This document shows, piece after piece, positions 18,201 through 27,161 of a stretch of 64,000 nucleotides of DNA. The notes below the pieces were generated by a model. That model was not told where the DNA came from and did no database searches. It was given only the letters and a program-made list of their open reading frames with translations. The position numbers and the translations under genes are program-made. The first letter of the stretch is position 1. Each line of letters opens with the position of its first letter. Location: contig CALDLG010000021.1 in assembly GCA_937910785.1 (NCBI GenBank), positions 9,589-73,588 on the forward strand, in the 5' to 3' direction. Source of the stretch: an uncultured Lachnospiraceae bacterium (lineage in GTDB: Bacteria; Bacillota; Clostridia; Lachnospirales; Lachnospiraceae).

Positions 18201-18872
18201 TTAAGATTGCTTTAATTCCAAGCCTGAAACTGTTGCTGAAAATCTGGGCATTCCATGCCCGGCTTCAATGAAAAACCTGTCCCTGGCAAGCATTTCACCG
18301 GTAACGGGGTAGTCCCACGGTATCCCATCCAGACGGTAGATAATTCCACCGTCCTGATAATTTGGTATTTTGTCAAATTCCACTGCAAAATACGCCTGCT
18401 GCGGCACATTCCGTGCAAAAGGGCTCCGGGAATTTTCACTCGCTGCCTGATAAATATGATAAGATACCGGAAGGGATACGCTGACCGTACAGCTTACGCC
18501 TTCGTCAGGCACAAAAATAATCAGCCTGTCCCTGTCCTGTCTGCATCCGATTACCGTATATTCGGCAATCCTGCCGGAAAGATGAATCGCATAGTCATTC
18601 ACCCGATAATCGCTCCACTCAATGCACGAGAATCTCACATTCTCTGTCAGGGTTTCGTCCTGTACCGCAGGAAACAGGTCCTTCCTGTCCATCAACGCAT
18701 TCTGAATATCTTTATCCTGTAAATCTACGCTTCCGCCTGGCATTTTTGAAAACAGAAGAAAATAATCGCAATTTTGCTCATTCAGTTTCATAGTAAGTGC
18801 CTCTCCGCGCCGTTCAATCCGCGGATTTAATGCCACTGTACTCCCATCATATTTACGAAATTCAAGTTCCAT
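18201..18872 (-). CDS. Hypothetical protein of the tubulin/GTPase block
   Basis: A 223-residue protein that I do not recognise. It is predicted to be mainly beta structure, with alternating polar and hydrophobic strands (FRKYDGSTVALNPRIERR, DRLIIFVPDEGVSCTVSVSL). It has no signal peptide, transmembrane helix or cysteine cluster, so it is probably cytoplasmic. AGGAGCATTAACA precedes the ATG. It is 12 bases downstream of the 619-residue gene and 8 bases upstream of the GTPase gene, so it is almost certainly part of the same operon; a structural or adaptor role is possible but not shown. Confidence 0.75.
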   Translation of the reverse strand: MELEFRKYDGSTVALNPRIERRGEALTMKLNEQNCDYFLLFSKMPGGSVDLQDKDIQNALMDRKDLFPAVQDETLTENVRFSCIEWSDYRVNDYAIHLSGRIAEYTVIGCRQDRDRLIIFVPDEGVSCTVSVSLPVSYHIYQAASENSRSPFARNVPQQAYFAVEFDKIPNYQDGGIIYRLDGIPWDYPVTGEMLARDRFFIEAGHGMPRFSATVSGLELKQS

Positions 18873-18884
18873 TGTTAATGCTCC

Positions 18885-20744
18885 TTACAGCAAGTCTGCC
18901 TGTCCACAGCCATAAAACCGCAATATCTTGATCGTATTGCTGTCACAGGAATCAAAATAGGTCATGCGCATGGTGTCGCTGACATTTTCCTGAATACTTT
19001 GATACAACTCTGTTTCCACTCCATCCTCACCCCGTCTGTTCACAATCGTAATCTGCTTTTGGGCAGACAGTGCGATTGCTGTCTTCAGGCGTATACGTCC
19101 GTCCAGATCCCGGAACAGTGCGTTGTAAATCTGGTTATGAATATCGTTAGGATTCTGTCCCATCCTGCTGACCATTTCCTGTTCCAACGGCATGCGAAAC
19201 ACTGCTCTCGATGAAAAAATTTCCTGTGCCGCTTTCTTCAGGCAATCCAAAATCACATCTCTTCTCTCGCCGTGCAGACTGATTTCATTTATCAGCCGCT
19301 CTCCCAGACCGCCGGACGCACGTTCCAGCTCATCTGTCGTAATATCGGCATAATAACGCTCCAAATCCGAATCCTCCGGGAAATATCCCTGCTGGAATTC
19401 CTGTAACACATTCTCAAATTCTTTTGCATGCACAGCCGCGTTTTCCTGCTCCCTTTTTAAAATTTCTTCACAGAGCGGCAAAGCCCAATTCAGGTAGTCC
19501 ACATGCACTTTTTCCCGCATATAGACATCAACCCTCTCTTTACCGGTCAGTTCCGCCGGACGAAGCTGCCTCAGCAGTTCCCGGACATTTGATACCGACA
19601 GGGCCCGTTCCCTCTCGGATGCGGATAAACAATTCCGTATATAGCCCTGGACAAAGCTGATAAAATCATCCTTCATTGGCTTTTCAAATAAAGACAGCCC
19701 GGCAAGGAGCGCAGAGCATCCTCCCATCGTCTCCTGTTCTACCGATTGAAAATCCTTTGCCGCAATATCCATGCCTCCCATATGCTGCCTTGGAAGATAT
19801 CTTATGGCTTCAGCCGAAGGAAGCTTATCAGCGATATGCTGCTGAAAAAAATCTTCCATAAACTTTGCCTGATTTCCTGAAATTCCCAACCTTTGATACA
19901 AATCTTCTATCGCAAGGTCCCTGTTCCACGCTTTCCCCTGCATATGAATATGCCGGTCAATCCATGTGAGAATTGTATGGAGAATAATATCGCAGATCGT
20001 ATCATTAGGACGATTCACTTCCGAAAACGCAGCCGTCAGATAATGCTCTTTCCGCATCGGGTAAAACAAACTCAAGTCCGGCGTATATCCTCCGCCTGTC
20101 CCGTTAAGCAATAAGATAATCCAGCCTGCCATACTGTAATTTTCCCTCATTCTCCTGCCTGCCAGAAGACTTCCGTTACTCAACCGATTGCTTATCAAAA
20201 TAGTGGACGCATAAGGATTGCTGTTTTCATCCAATAAATCTCTCAGATATTTTCTGATTTCACCCGCCGTCTTTCGCTGCTTTGTTGACTCATCCAAAAA
20301 TACGATACCCGTCGTCAGCAAACCATCTGATAGAAGCTCTTCTATCCGACGCACAGATTCAAATCTCTCCCGGAAGGCGAGCGCATCAAAACAGGCTGTC
20401 GTGCTGTGAAGCATAACGACACATAAACGACTCATATCTTTAAAACTGTTATCAGAAGCGTACATATCGTCTATGCGCTCCTGAATTTCCTCTGTCTGAA
20501 GCATTTCCCCGCTGTCTGCATCAAGAAAGAAATCACCATCCAGAGTAATCTGGACAATGTCCTTTTTCCGGTCTCCCCATATATGCTGGAGAACCGTGTC
20601 TATTTCTTCTTTCGCTTTTCCGGCTTCTTCATCCATATATGCAATGACCATAGGCACGCAGGGCATATTATTTATGATGCCCCGCCGAAAACGCTCCTCC
20701 AGCCCGCCGGATAAAAGCGTCTTTAATTCCTTCAAATCTTCCAT
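18885..20744 (-). CDS. Hypothetical protein next to the tubulin-like gene
   Basis: A 619-residue protein that I do not recognise. The first third has a Rossmann-like alternation (PMVIAYMDEEAG, IVQITLDGDFFL, SRLCVVMLHSTT, TTGIVFLDES, STILISNRLSNGS), suggesting a nucleotide- or partner-binding alpha/beta domain without a P-loop. The remainder is helical. No membrane segments are present. GGGGGATGGT precedes the ATG. It starts 12 bases after the tubulin-like gene, so it may be an accessory of that polymer-forming or GTP-binding protein. Confidence 0.75.
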   Translation of the reverse strand: MEDLKELKTLLSGGLEERFRRGIINNMPCVPMVIAYMDEEAGKAKEEIDTVLQHIWGDRKKDIVQITLDGDFFLDADSGEMLQTEEIQERIDDMYASDNSFKDMSRLCVVMLHSTTACFDALAFRERFESVRRIEELLSDGLLTTGIVFLDESTKQRKTAGEIRKYLRDLLDENSNPYASTILISNRLSNGSLLAGRRMRENYSMAGWIILLLNGTGGGYTPDLSLFYPMRKEHYLTAAFSEVNRPNDTICDIILHTILTWIDRHIHMQGKAWNRDLAIEDLYQRLGISGNQAKFMEDFFQQHIADKLPSAEAIRYLPRQHMGGMDIAAKDFQSVEQETMGGCSALLAGLSLFEKPMKDDFISFVQGYIRNCLSASERERALSVSNVRELLRQLRPAELTGKERVDVYMREKVHVDYLNWALPLCEEILKREQENAAVHAKEFENVLQEFQQGYFPEDSDLERYYADITTDELERASGGLGERLINEISLHGERRDVILDCLKKAAQEIFSSRAVFRMPLEQEMVSRMGQNPNDIHNQIYNALFRDLDGRIRLKTAIALSAQKQITIVNRRGEDGVETELYQSIQENVSDTMRMTYFDSCDSNTIKILRFYGCGQADLL

Positions 20745-20756
20745 ACCATCCCCCTG

Positions 20757-23700
20757 TCAGATCAGACCGTACATTAGCTTAAAGTCATCAATTCCCCCTC
20801 TGAACTCCAACAAAAGACTGGTAATTTCCTCTGACTGTTCGGGCAATTTTGCCGCCTGTTGCTGCATGAGTCCCATATATCTGTCGTTAAAAATTTGGAG
20901 TAAGCTGTCACAACTGTCCTGCATAGCAGCCTGCCATGCGCTGACATCGCTTAATCTCGCTTCCGTCTGCATATCAATTTGCTTTTTCGCCGCATCCGTC
21001 ATTCCTTTATATGTCAGATATGCCTGATAAAGCGGCACGAACTTTCCGGCAGGTTCCATCTTCGGTTCGCTGAGAATCATTTCATTCGTCATGCCAAATT
21101 TTTCTTCATTATAGAATACTTTCGGAATATTGACGGCAATTACGCCCGCATAAAGCGCATGAAAGAAATTTTCCTTAGCCATCATGCCGCTTCCAATGCC
21201 TTTCTTCGCGCTTTCCAGATCCGCCAATAATTCCTCCAGCTTCTTCTCCTTATCGAGTTCATTCCGTATGACATCCGACATTTCTTTAGAATCGACCACA
21301 TGGTCTTTACGGACTTTCGCCTTATGCCCTGAGGCGCCATCATTGGTAATAGAGATAAGCCGGTCGGGTTCCCTGCTTTTCTCATAGGCCTCAATTTCTG
21401 CCGCCGACTGCTTTATTTTCTCTATATTTTTCTCTGCAATAGCGGTTTTCGCATTTTGTACAATCCGATCAATGGAAGGCCATACAACAATTTGAAACTC
21501 GCTTTCCGATGAAGGATTTTTACGAACAATCTCCCTTTCCACTGCCCTGTCGTAATTTGCCGCGCGCTCTTCTATTTCCGGGGACGGCGCATTGTTCGTA
21601 CTGTATGGCTGCAAATCCGGCAGCGTCCTCCAGTCTCTGGAATCACGGTCCGTCAGTTCATAGAGATGTTTACCAATCGTATCATCGCTTCTGTATTCCT
21701 TTCCATAATCATTCACGCCATTATAAGCATAGAGCGGGACGCCGCAAAGGCACTTCAATAGAAATATACGGTCTTTCATCTTACTCGGACATTCGCTCAA
21801 ACCGCGTTCGACCTCAACGATTTTCTCAGATGCCGTCAGTATCACGGACGCCGTATCAGGAATCGAAATATATCCCAATGGCTGCGCCTCTGTAATATCA
21901 AATCCCGCCGCCTTCCAGAACAGCGCCTCCGCCTTATCTTTTAACGGCTCCAGAATCCCCTTATACACCAGATTGGCTAATTTAGCCGGATCATTTGTAC
22001 CAAAACGGATTTCCAGATAATCGGTCAGGGTTTTCCCGGTGTATTCATGAAATACGTCTACAAAATACCTTGACACTTCCCTGGAAATCTTATGTTCGTC
22101 TCCGGCGTTCCAGACAAACGGTTTGTCAAATAGGAACGTATGGAAATTCTGTGCCTGCACCTCCATCTTCATGGAACTCACCGCTGAATCGAGCGATTCC
22201 TTCATATCCTCAATTTTCATAAGCGGAAGAATAAACGGGTCCGCAATTGATTCCGCCAGACTTGCCGTAGAAAGAGTCTGGTAATTTTCATGAAATGTAT
22301 CAAACAAATTACGGCTGACGATCTGATATACCTTAAAATGCCCGTTGTATAAATCGATAAACTGCTTAATCATTACAGGCATAAGCGCTGCCATCTGATT
22401 CAGCACATATAAATAGCTGTCGGTTGTAAAATACGCTGCTACGGCCGCAATAAATTCCTCGAAGTTTTTCTTCCTGTTCGACAAAAAACCTCCATGCAAA
22501 AACTCCCCGCGCGTTCTCTTAACAGCCTGCATCCGAAGCGTCATATCCCCTCTGGCCGAAGCGAGATCGTTTTCCACCTGTCTCTGTACTCCGCGCAAAT
22601 GATTGACCAGATTGGTTGTCTGTGCCCCGTTCAAAACATCCGCCGCATAAAACGGACCATACTCCGAATCCACCACGAGATTACGAAGCGCAAAGAAAAC
22701 CGCTGTCACCCTGGAGGCACTTGTCTGATCCTTTTTTATCTCGTCTAAGGACCACTCATTTATCATGGCATGGTAATTTGTCGTGATTTGATTGATCATG
22801 TTTGACTGCAGTCTGTCCCGGTATGGCTTCATAATAATTTCCGGAAGAATCAGCTCATCTGCCAGAGCAATATCCTCCTCACCCATATTCGTAAACTGTT
22901 TATGGTCCAGATCGATTACAGGCATGCGGTAGTTGGTTCCGGCCAAAAGCGCCTGTTGAAGCGCCTGGTATGTAAGTCCGTTTTTCTCTGCAAACTGATC
23001 TACTTCCTGATCCGCGGGCTTACGATGACTGACCTTTGCCATTTCTTCAAACAGCCTGCTGGCAAGATACGTCGCAATCTCTTTCATCGGAACAATTGCG
23101 TTAGACGCTCCCAGAAGACAATACTGATAGCTTGCGCCCGCTGTCTTATTCACCACTTCCATCGATTTAAAGTAATTCGCAATGTGCGAGTTCATCGTAA
23201 GAGCCTGCACTTTGCCATCCTTTGACGCTTCCGGCCTGACCAGAAACTGCATAATAAAATCTGACACAACATTCATCGCATAGGCAAAACCATTTCTAAG
23301 CGTGGTTCCCCTGATATCATGCGCGGAGATCAGATGGCAGACTTTGACCGGCGTATCCTGCACCGGACCAATATGAAATCCCCTGTACTCCTGATCCCAA
23401 AAACCGTGATTATTCTGAAAATTCATACAATAATCCAGTTCTTTCATCGCCGCAAATCCGTTTGCCTTAATATATCTTGCTACGGCTGAACCCTCTTCAA
23501 TACTCGTATTGCTCAGATTAACGTCCGGCAGAAAAAAGTATCCGCAGGTCAAAGCCTTTCCTTTCAGCGCAATCCTCTCCAACGCTTCCTGCACCAGATA
23601 ACAGACATCCAGAAAGGTGCCCGATCCGGTTCCTCCGCCAATGCCTGCAAAAATATGGATGATAATTTCAGCATCTCCCTGGATACCACGAGTGGCATCC

Positions 23701-24209
23701 GTTACCGCACGCTGCACTCTCGATACAAACTCAGCAGATTTTTCTATCAGAAGCAGACGCCCTATCTGCCTGACGCCGCCGGCTCCTGCACTCGCAGCCA
23801 GGATAGGCAGCCCTCTTTGCCCTTTTTCTCTGTTTTCTGTTTTCAGCCAATTACATTCCGGCGCATTGGCAAGTGTTTTGGTTTGTGCCAATAATCCGCG
23901 TATGTCCCCACTGGAGATTGAGAAATATTCTGTTGCCTCATCAAGCGAATTAAATGCGCCATCGGCCCCAAGTGAGCTTTTATCCGAATCAACCGCCAGA
24001 AACCGGATATGTGCATACTCCGGAATGGGCGAATCCGGATTATCCGGCTGCAGCCTGCTGTAAATCTGTTTTTTCAGATTTCTCAGGCAGGCTACCCCTG
24101 TGCCGCCTAAACCGATCGCAATTGTTGCGCAATTATTCTGTTCATCCTGTTGTGATTCGCTGATCACCCCGCCTCCCGTACTCAGTAATAGCTGACGATA
24201 TACTGCCAT
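20757..24209 (-). CDS. Giant tubulin-like GTPase (Tubulin_2-like)
   Basis: A 1150-residue cytoplasmic protein. The N-terminal 450 residues have the tubulin/FtsZ order: a nucleotide-binding strand-loop TIAIGLGGTGVACLRNLKK, FLAVDSDKSSLGADGAF, and the GTP-binding signature GIGGGTGSGTF (about 185-195), with ASAGAGGVRQIGR before it. The rest is a long helical region with coiled-coil stretches near 940-1010. It is three times the length of FtsZ and lacks FtsZ's C-terminal tail, fitting the large Tubulin_2 group. ATG at 24209 is chosen because GGGAGGTGTGAT precedes it; a longer frame starts at 24278. Whether it polymerises is unknown. It lies 37 bases after the vWA gene. Confidence 0.82.
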   Translation of the reverse strand: MAVYRQLLLSTGGGVISESQQDEQNNCATIAIGLGGTGVACLRNLKKQIYSRLQPDNPDSPIPEYAHIRFLAVDSDKSSLGADGAFNSLDEATEYFSISSGDIRGLLAQTKTLANAPECNWLKTENREKGQRGLPILAASAGAGGVRQIGRLLLIEKSAEFVSRVQRAVTDATRGIQGDAEIIIHIFAGIGGGTGSGTFLDVCYLVQEALERIALKGKALTCGYFFLPDVNLSNTSIEEGSAVARYIKANGFAAMKELDYCMNFQNNHGFWDQEYRGFHIGPVQDTPVKVCHLISAHDIRGTTLRNGFAYAMNVVSDFIMQFLVRPEASKDGKVQALTMNSHIANYFKSMEVVNKTAGASYQYCLLGASNAIVPMKEIATYLASRLFEEMAKVSHRKPADQEVDQFAEKNGLTYQALQQALLAGTNYRMPVIDLDHKQFTNMGEEDIALADELILPEIIMKPYRDRLQSNMINQITTNYHAMINEWSLDEIKKDQTSASRVTAVFFALRNLVVDSEYGPFYAADVLNGAQTTNLVNHLRGVQRQVENDLASARGDMTLRMQAVKRTRGEFLHGGFLSNRKKNFEEFIAAVAAYFTTDSYLYVLNQMAALMPVMIKQFIDLYNGHFKVYQIVSRNLFDTFHENYQTLSTASLAESIADPFILPLMKIEDMKESLDSAVSSMKMEVQAQNFHTFLFDKPFVWNAGDEHKISREVSRYFVDVFHEYTGKTLTDYLEIRFGTNDPAKLANLVYKGILEPLKDKAEALFWKAAGFDITEAQPLGYISIPDTASVILTASEKIVEVERGLSECPSKMKDRIFLLKCLCGVPLYAYNGVNDYGKEYRSDDTIGKHLYELTDRDSRDWRTLPDLQPYSTNNAPSPEIEERAANYDRAVEREIVRKNPSSESEFQIVVWPSIDRIVQNAKTAIAEKNIEKIKQSAAEIEAYEKSREPDRLISITNDGASGHKAKVRKDHVVDSKEMSDVIRNELDKEKKLEELLADLESAKKGIGSGMMAKENFFHALYAGVIAVNIPKVFYNEEKFGMTNEMILSEPKMEPAGKFVPLYQAYLTYKGMTDAAKKQIDMQTEARLSDVSAWQAAMQDSCDSLLQIFNDRYMGLMQQQAAKLPEQSEEITSLLLEFRGGIDDFKLMYGLI

Positions 24210-24246
24210 ATCACACCTCCCTGTTTTTGCAGACAAACCTGATTTG

Positions 24247-26259
24247 TCAATACATCCCCATGGAATCCGATTTGTCACTTTTAAACGTTACAATGATGCC
24301 TTTCTCCATCTTTTCATTGCCACAGATACGAATTTCCATACCATCACCGGCAATTCTTATTTTCTTTGCCGCCTTAATCACATGATCCGAGCAGACAGGT
24401 TTTTTGCTGACAAACCAGACTTGCCGTTTTCCGCCGTCACATTGAAATTTGCATCCCGGAGGCAAAGCCGAAGCGTCAACCGCAAATTGAGCCAAAGGAA
24501 TTCGTCCGCGCCCATAATCTCTCACTTGCGGCGGATATCTTCTTGACTGGTCATACGATGCTACCGAAAGCGTTCCTGTCAGCGCCTTTCCCATCGCGGC
24601 ACGAATACACCAAACGACTGCCCCAATCCCCGCCAGGATACCGATGAGCGCCAAAATTCCCATGATCATGCCAATATTCGTAGAAGTAAACCGAACATCA
24701 AAAATACAATATGCCCCATAAGGGTCCACTGCTTTTATCGTAAAAGAGCCCTGTGGGATACTGAATTTATTTACAGTCAATTTCGTTCCATTGAACGAAT
24801 AATCATCCTGGTTAAATGCCGTAGATTCAATCGTATAGGTCAGTTTCTGCCCTTCCGGGTCTGTAGCTGCCCCGTTTAAGTCCACACCTGCGCTGCCTCC
24901 TACGACGGGCCAGATATTGGCATGGGCGGATGGCGTTTCATTGGGCGGAACAGGCGCAAGATTATTAACGCTTATCTCAAAAATATCGTCCGCCATAACC
25001 TCTGTATTCGTATTCGCCGCGCCGACCCTGACATAATATGTCCCTTCGTCATTGACGGGCATTTCATACAGAAAGCCATCTGGCGTCAATTCCATCCGGA
25101 AAGCCTGTTCTTCTTCTCCATATGTAATGTATGCGGCAGCCGTCATATCCTCATATTCGGATGTATCGGCCACGATGCCGTCCGCCGTTCCCAAATATGC
25201 CATAACTTGTATCATGTCACCGACATGAACCTCGTCCGGCGCTATGACCTCCGCGTACACATAAAAATTGGGGTTATACAAAAGCCTTAACCGTATCGCC
25301 GTATCCGTATCGCCATATGCGATTGCCTGCCAGTTCCCCCCGACAGGATTCTGCACTTTTAACAAACAAAAATCCGCGCCGTTAACCACTACTACCGAGT
25401 CGCCGCCTTCGCGGTAATGCTTCCCTTTAGAGTCAACGAGCTCGCAGCTGTCCAGTTTCCCCTGAAACAGAACATTGATCTCTTCAATTCCTATGCCCGG
25501 AATCTTAAAATCCGTTGTAACAGCGCCATCCTGTCCAATAACCAATTCCATATCGGCAAATTCCATATCCTCAAACGAATTGAAGATTAATTTATTAAAC
25601 ATTGTCTCGATATCGTTCAGTCCATCTGAACTCGTCACCTCGGCAAATTCACCTCCGGTTGCCCCTGCAATCTGTTTCAGTTCTGCGGTATCGGCCGCAC
25701 CATTCACATTCAGACAGATTACAAAAACCTTATATCCGGCACGTCTTGCTCTTTCAATCGCCTCCGCTTTCATTTCAATTGATTCCTGAAGAAGCGTATT
25801 ATCAGGCATATCCGTATTTCCATCCGTCAGCAAAATAATTGCTGAGTCCAAAGCCGTATTCCGTCCTCTGTCGAGCATATCGACAGCCTCAATCAACCCA
25901 CATCCTATATTTGTATAGTTTGAATACTCCTGATTCGATATCTCTTCTAACAGCGCATCCTTTGCGTCCTGCCCATTAATTGGTTTTATGTCTGTTGAAT
26001 CAATCAGCCCTTCCCCGAAAGATACGCTTCCGACATAATTACCCTCATCTGCCATCTCTCCAAGGAAAAGACGAATTGCTTCATATCTGTTGGCCGTCGG
26101 GTCGGTCTGTTTCATCGAGCCGCTTTCATCCGTAACAAACACTACATTACTACGATGAAGGAACTGATCGGTAACAGGATCTGACGCGCTCACGTTCATA
26201 TAAACAGTATTGAAACATAAAAAAAATCCTATAATAACCGCCGCAAATCTTTTTCTCAT
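24247..26259 (-). CDS. Secreted/membrane-anchored von Willebrand factor A protein
   Basis: A roughly 670-residue protein. A signal peptide (MRKRFAAVIIGFFLCFNTVY) is followed by a vWA domain whose metal-ion-dependent adhesion site is complete: DESGS (44-48), a Thr in NYTNIGCG and an Asp in LLTDGNTD. A beta-rich, Ig-like middle part (to about 530) precedes a transmembrane helix (IGMIMGILALIGILAGIGAVVW, near 550-575). A cytoplasmic C-terminal domain of about 95 residues has an FHA-like strand pattern. The start is uncertain: ATG at 26259 gives a normal signal peptide, ATG at 26271 is 12 bases upstream but has AAAGG too close. It may link an outer metal-dependent sensor to the cytoplasmic NTPases. 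Confidence 0.8.
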   Translation of the reverse strand: MRKRFAAVIIGFFLCFNTVYMNVSASDPVTDQFLHRSNVVFVTDESGSMKQTDPTANRYEAIRLFLGEMADEGNYVGSVSFGEGLIDSTDIKPINGQDAKDALLEEISNQEYSNYTNIGCGLIEAVDMLDRGRNTALDSAIILLTDGNTDMPDNTLLQESIEMKAEAIERARRAGYKVFVICLNVNGAADTAELKQIAGATGGEFAEVTSSDGLNDIETMFNKLIFNSFEDMEFADMELVIGQDGAVTTDFKIPGIGIEEINVLFQGKLDSCELVDSKGKHYREGGDSVVVVNGADFCLLKVQNPVGGNWQAIAYGDTDTAIRLRLLYNPNFYVYAEVIAPDEVHVGDMIQVMAYLGTADGIVADTSEYEDMTAAAYITYGEEEQAFRMELTPDGFLYEMPVNDEGTYYVRVGAANTNTEVMADDIFEISVNNLAPVPPNETPSAHANIWPVVGGSAGVDLNGAATDPEGQKLTYTIESTAFNQDDYSFNGTKLTVNKFSIPQGSFTIKAVDPYGAYCIFDVRFTSTNIGMIMGILALIGILAGIGAVVWCIRAAMGKALTGTLSVASYDQSRRYPPQVRDYGRGRIPLAQFAVDASALPPGCKFQCDGGKRQVWFVSKKPVCSDHVIKAAKKIRIAGDGMEIRICGNEKMEKGIIVTFKSDKSDSMGMY

Positions 26260-26360
26260 TCTTATAACCATGCCTTTCCGACAGCCTGCGAATTTGTATC
26301 CGGAGACACTATCAGCGTCGGTACAAACCCGGAACTGCCGCACTTAGCAAGAACCATGAC

Positions 26361-26398
26361 ATATATAGTAGTTTGGGACAATATAGATAACTATATAT
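26361..26398. repeat. AT-rich inverted repeat upstream of the vWA gene
   Basis: ATATATAGT (26361-26369) and ACTATATAT (26390-26398) are perfect 9-base arms with a 20-base loop, in the 211-base gap between the terD and vWA genes. No clear promoter is visible in the gap; the repeat could be an operator or a promoter region. Confidence 0.4.
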
Positions 26399-26470
26399 GG
26401 TATGGTTTCCGCCTGATGCGACAGCCCCATCTCCCCGGTAATTGACATCTGCTAATCAGTCCTTCAGGCA

Positions 26471-27049
26471 TCAGCCGGCATCTATGCCAAAATTAGCGCA
26501 CATAGCCGCAAGACCGCCTTCAAACCCCTGACCAATTGCTCCAAACTTCCACTGGCCGCCGCTTCTGAAGATTTCAGCGGCAAGCACTGCCGTCTCGGTA
26601 GAAAATTCTTCTTCCAGATCATACTCAATAGCCGTTTCACCAACTTCATCATCGGCATTCTTAATTTTTGCCACACGCACATATGCATTGCTGACCTGCC
26701 CGAACGTCGGCCCCTCATCATAGATTGTAACTACAATAACAATTTTCTCCACATACTCTGGTATCTTGCTGAAATCAATTACAATCTGCTCCTGATCTCC
26801 ATCGTCATCTCCGTCAACATTATCCCCTCTTTCATCCCCTTTTGAGAAAACAGCTCCGCTTGGATGCGTCAGATTTCCATAAAATACGAAATCCTTCTCA
26901 TTAGAGCAAAGACCGTTTGCTCCTACCAGAAAAGCAGAAACATCCAAATCAAATTTTGCCCCCCATCCAAGACCGACCAGCGCCATCTTCATAGATTTCT
27001 CCAGTGATACCTTTTGCCCTTTTGTTACTTTTTGCAAATTTACAGCCAT
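26471..27049 (-). CDS. TerD family protein
   Basis: A 192-residue TerD/TerE/CABP1-type protein, a Ca2+-binding beta-sandwich family tied to tellurite, phage and stress resistance. It opens MAVNLQKVTKGQKVSLEKS and has the family core LVGLGWGAKFDLDVSAFLVG, DFVFYGNL, the acidic metal-binding loop GDNVDGDDDGDQEQIVIDF, VVTIYDEG and the closing WKFGAIGQGFEGGL. ATG at 27049 has AAGGAGGT 6 bases upstream. It follows the P-type ATPase gene by 102 bases that hold an intergenic repeat. With the ATPase and vWA genes it recalls Ter modules, but terB, terC and terZ are absent here. Confidence 0.93.
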   Translation of the reverse strand: MAVNLQKVTKGQKVSLEKSMKMALVGLGWGAKFDLDVSAFLVGANGLCSNEKDFVFYGNLTHPSGAVFSKGDERGDNVDGDDDGDQEQIVIDFSKIPEYVEKIVIVVTIYDEGPTFGQVSNAYVRVAKIKNADDEVGETAIEYDLEEEFSTETAVLAAEIFRSGGQWKFGAIGQGFEGGLAAMCANFGIDAG

Positions 27050-27107
27050 GCTATACCTCCTTAAAATTTGATTCTGCATAAGTATCCGTTTTCGGACTGC
27101 AAAAAAC

Positions 27108-27161
27108 AAAATGCCTTCGGCATTATTTCCACTCTTAGGCGAAATTCCATATTACATAAAA
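27108..27161. repeat. Intergenic palindromic repeat, short copy
   Basis: It starts with AAAATGCCTTCGGCATTAT (6-base-pair hairpin) and ends with ATTACATAAAA. A longer copy at 59087..59161 shares both ends and most of the middle. Its end overlaps the last codon and stop of the P-type ATPase gene. Confidence 0.6.

Noticed and set aside
20757..24209. FtsZ cell-division gene.
   Set aside because: It is three times too long, lacks the FtsZ C-terminal tail and division-gene neighbours.
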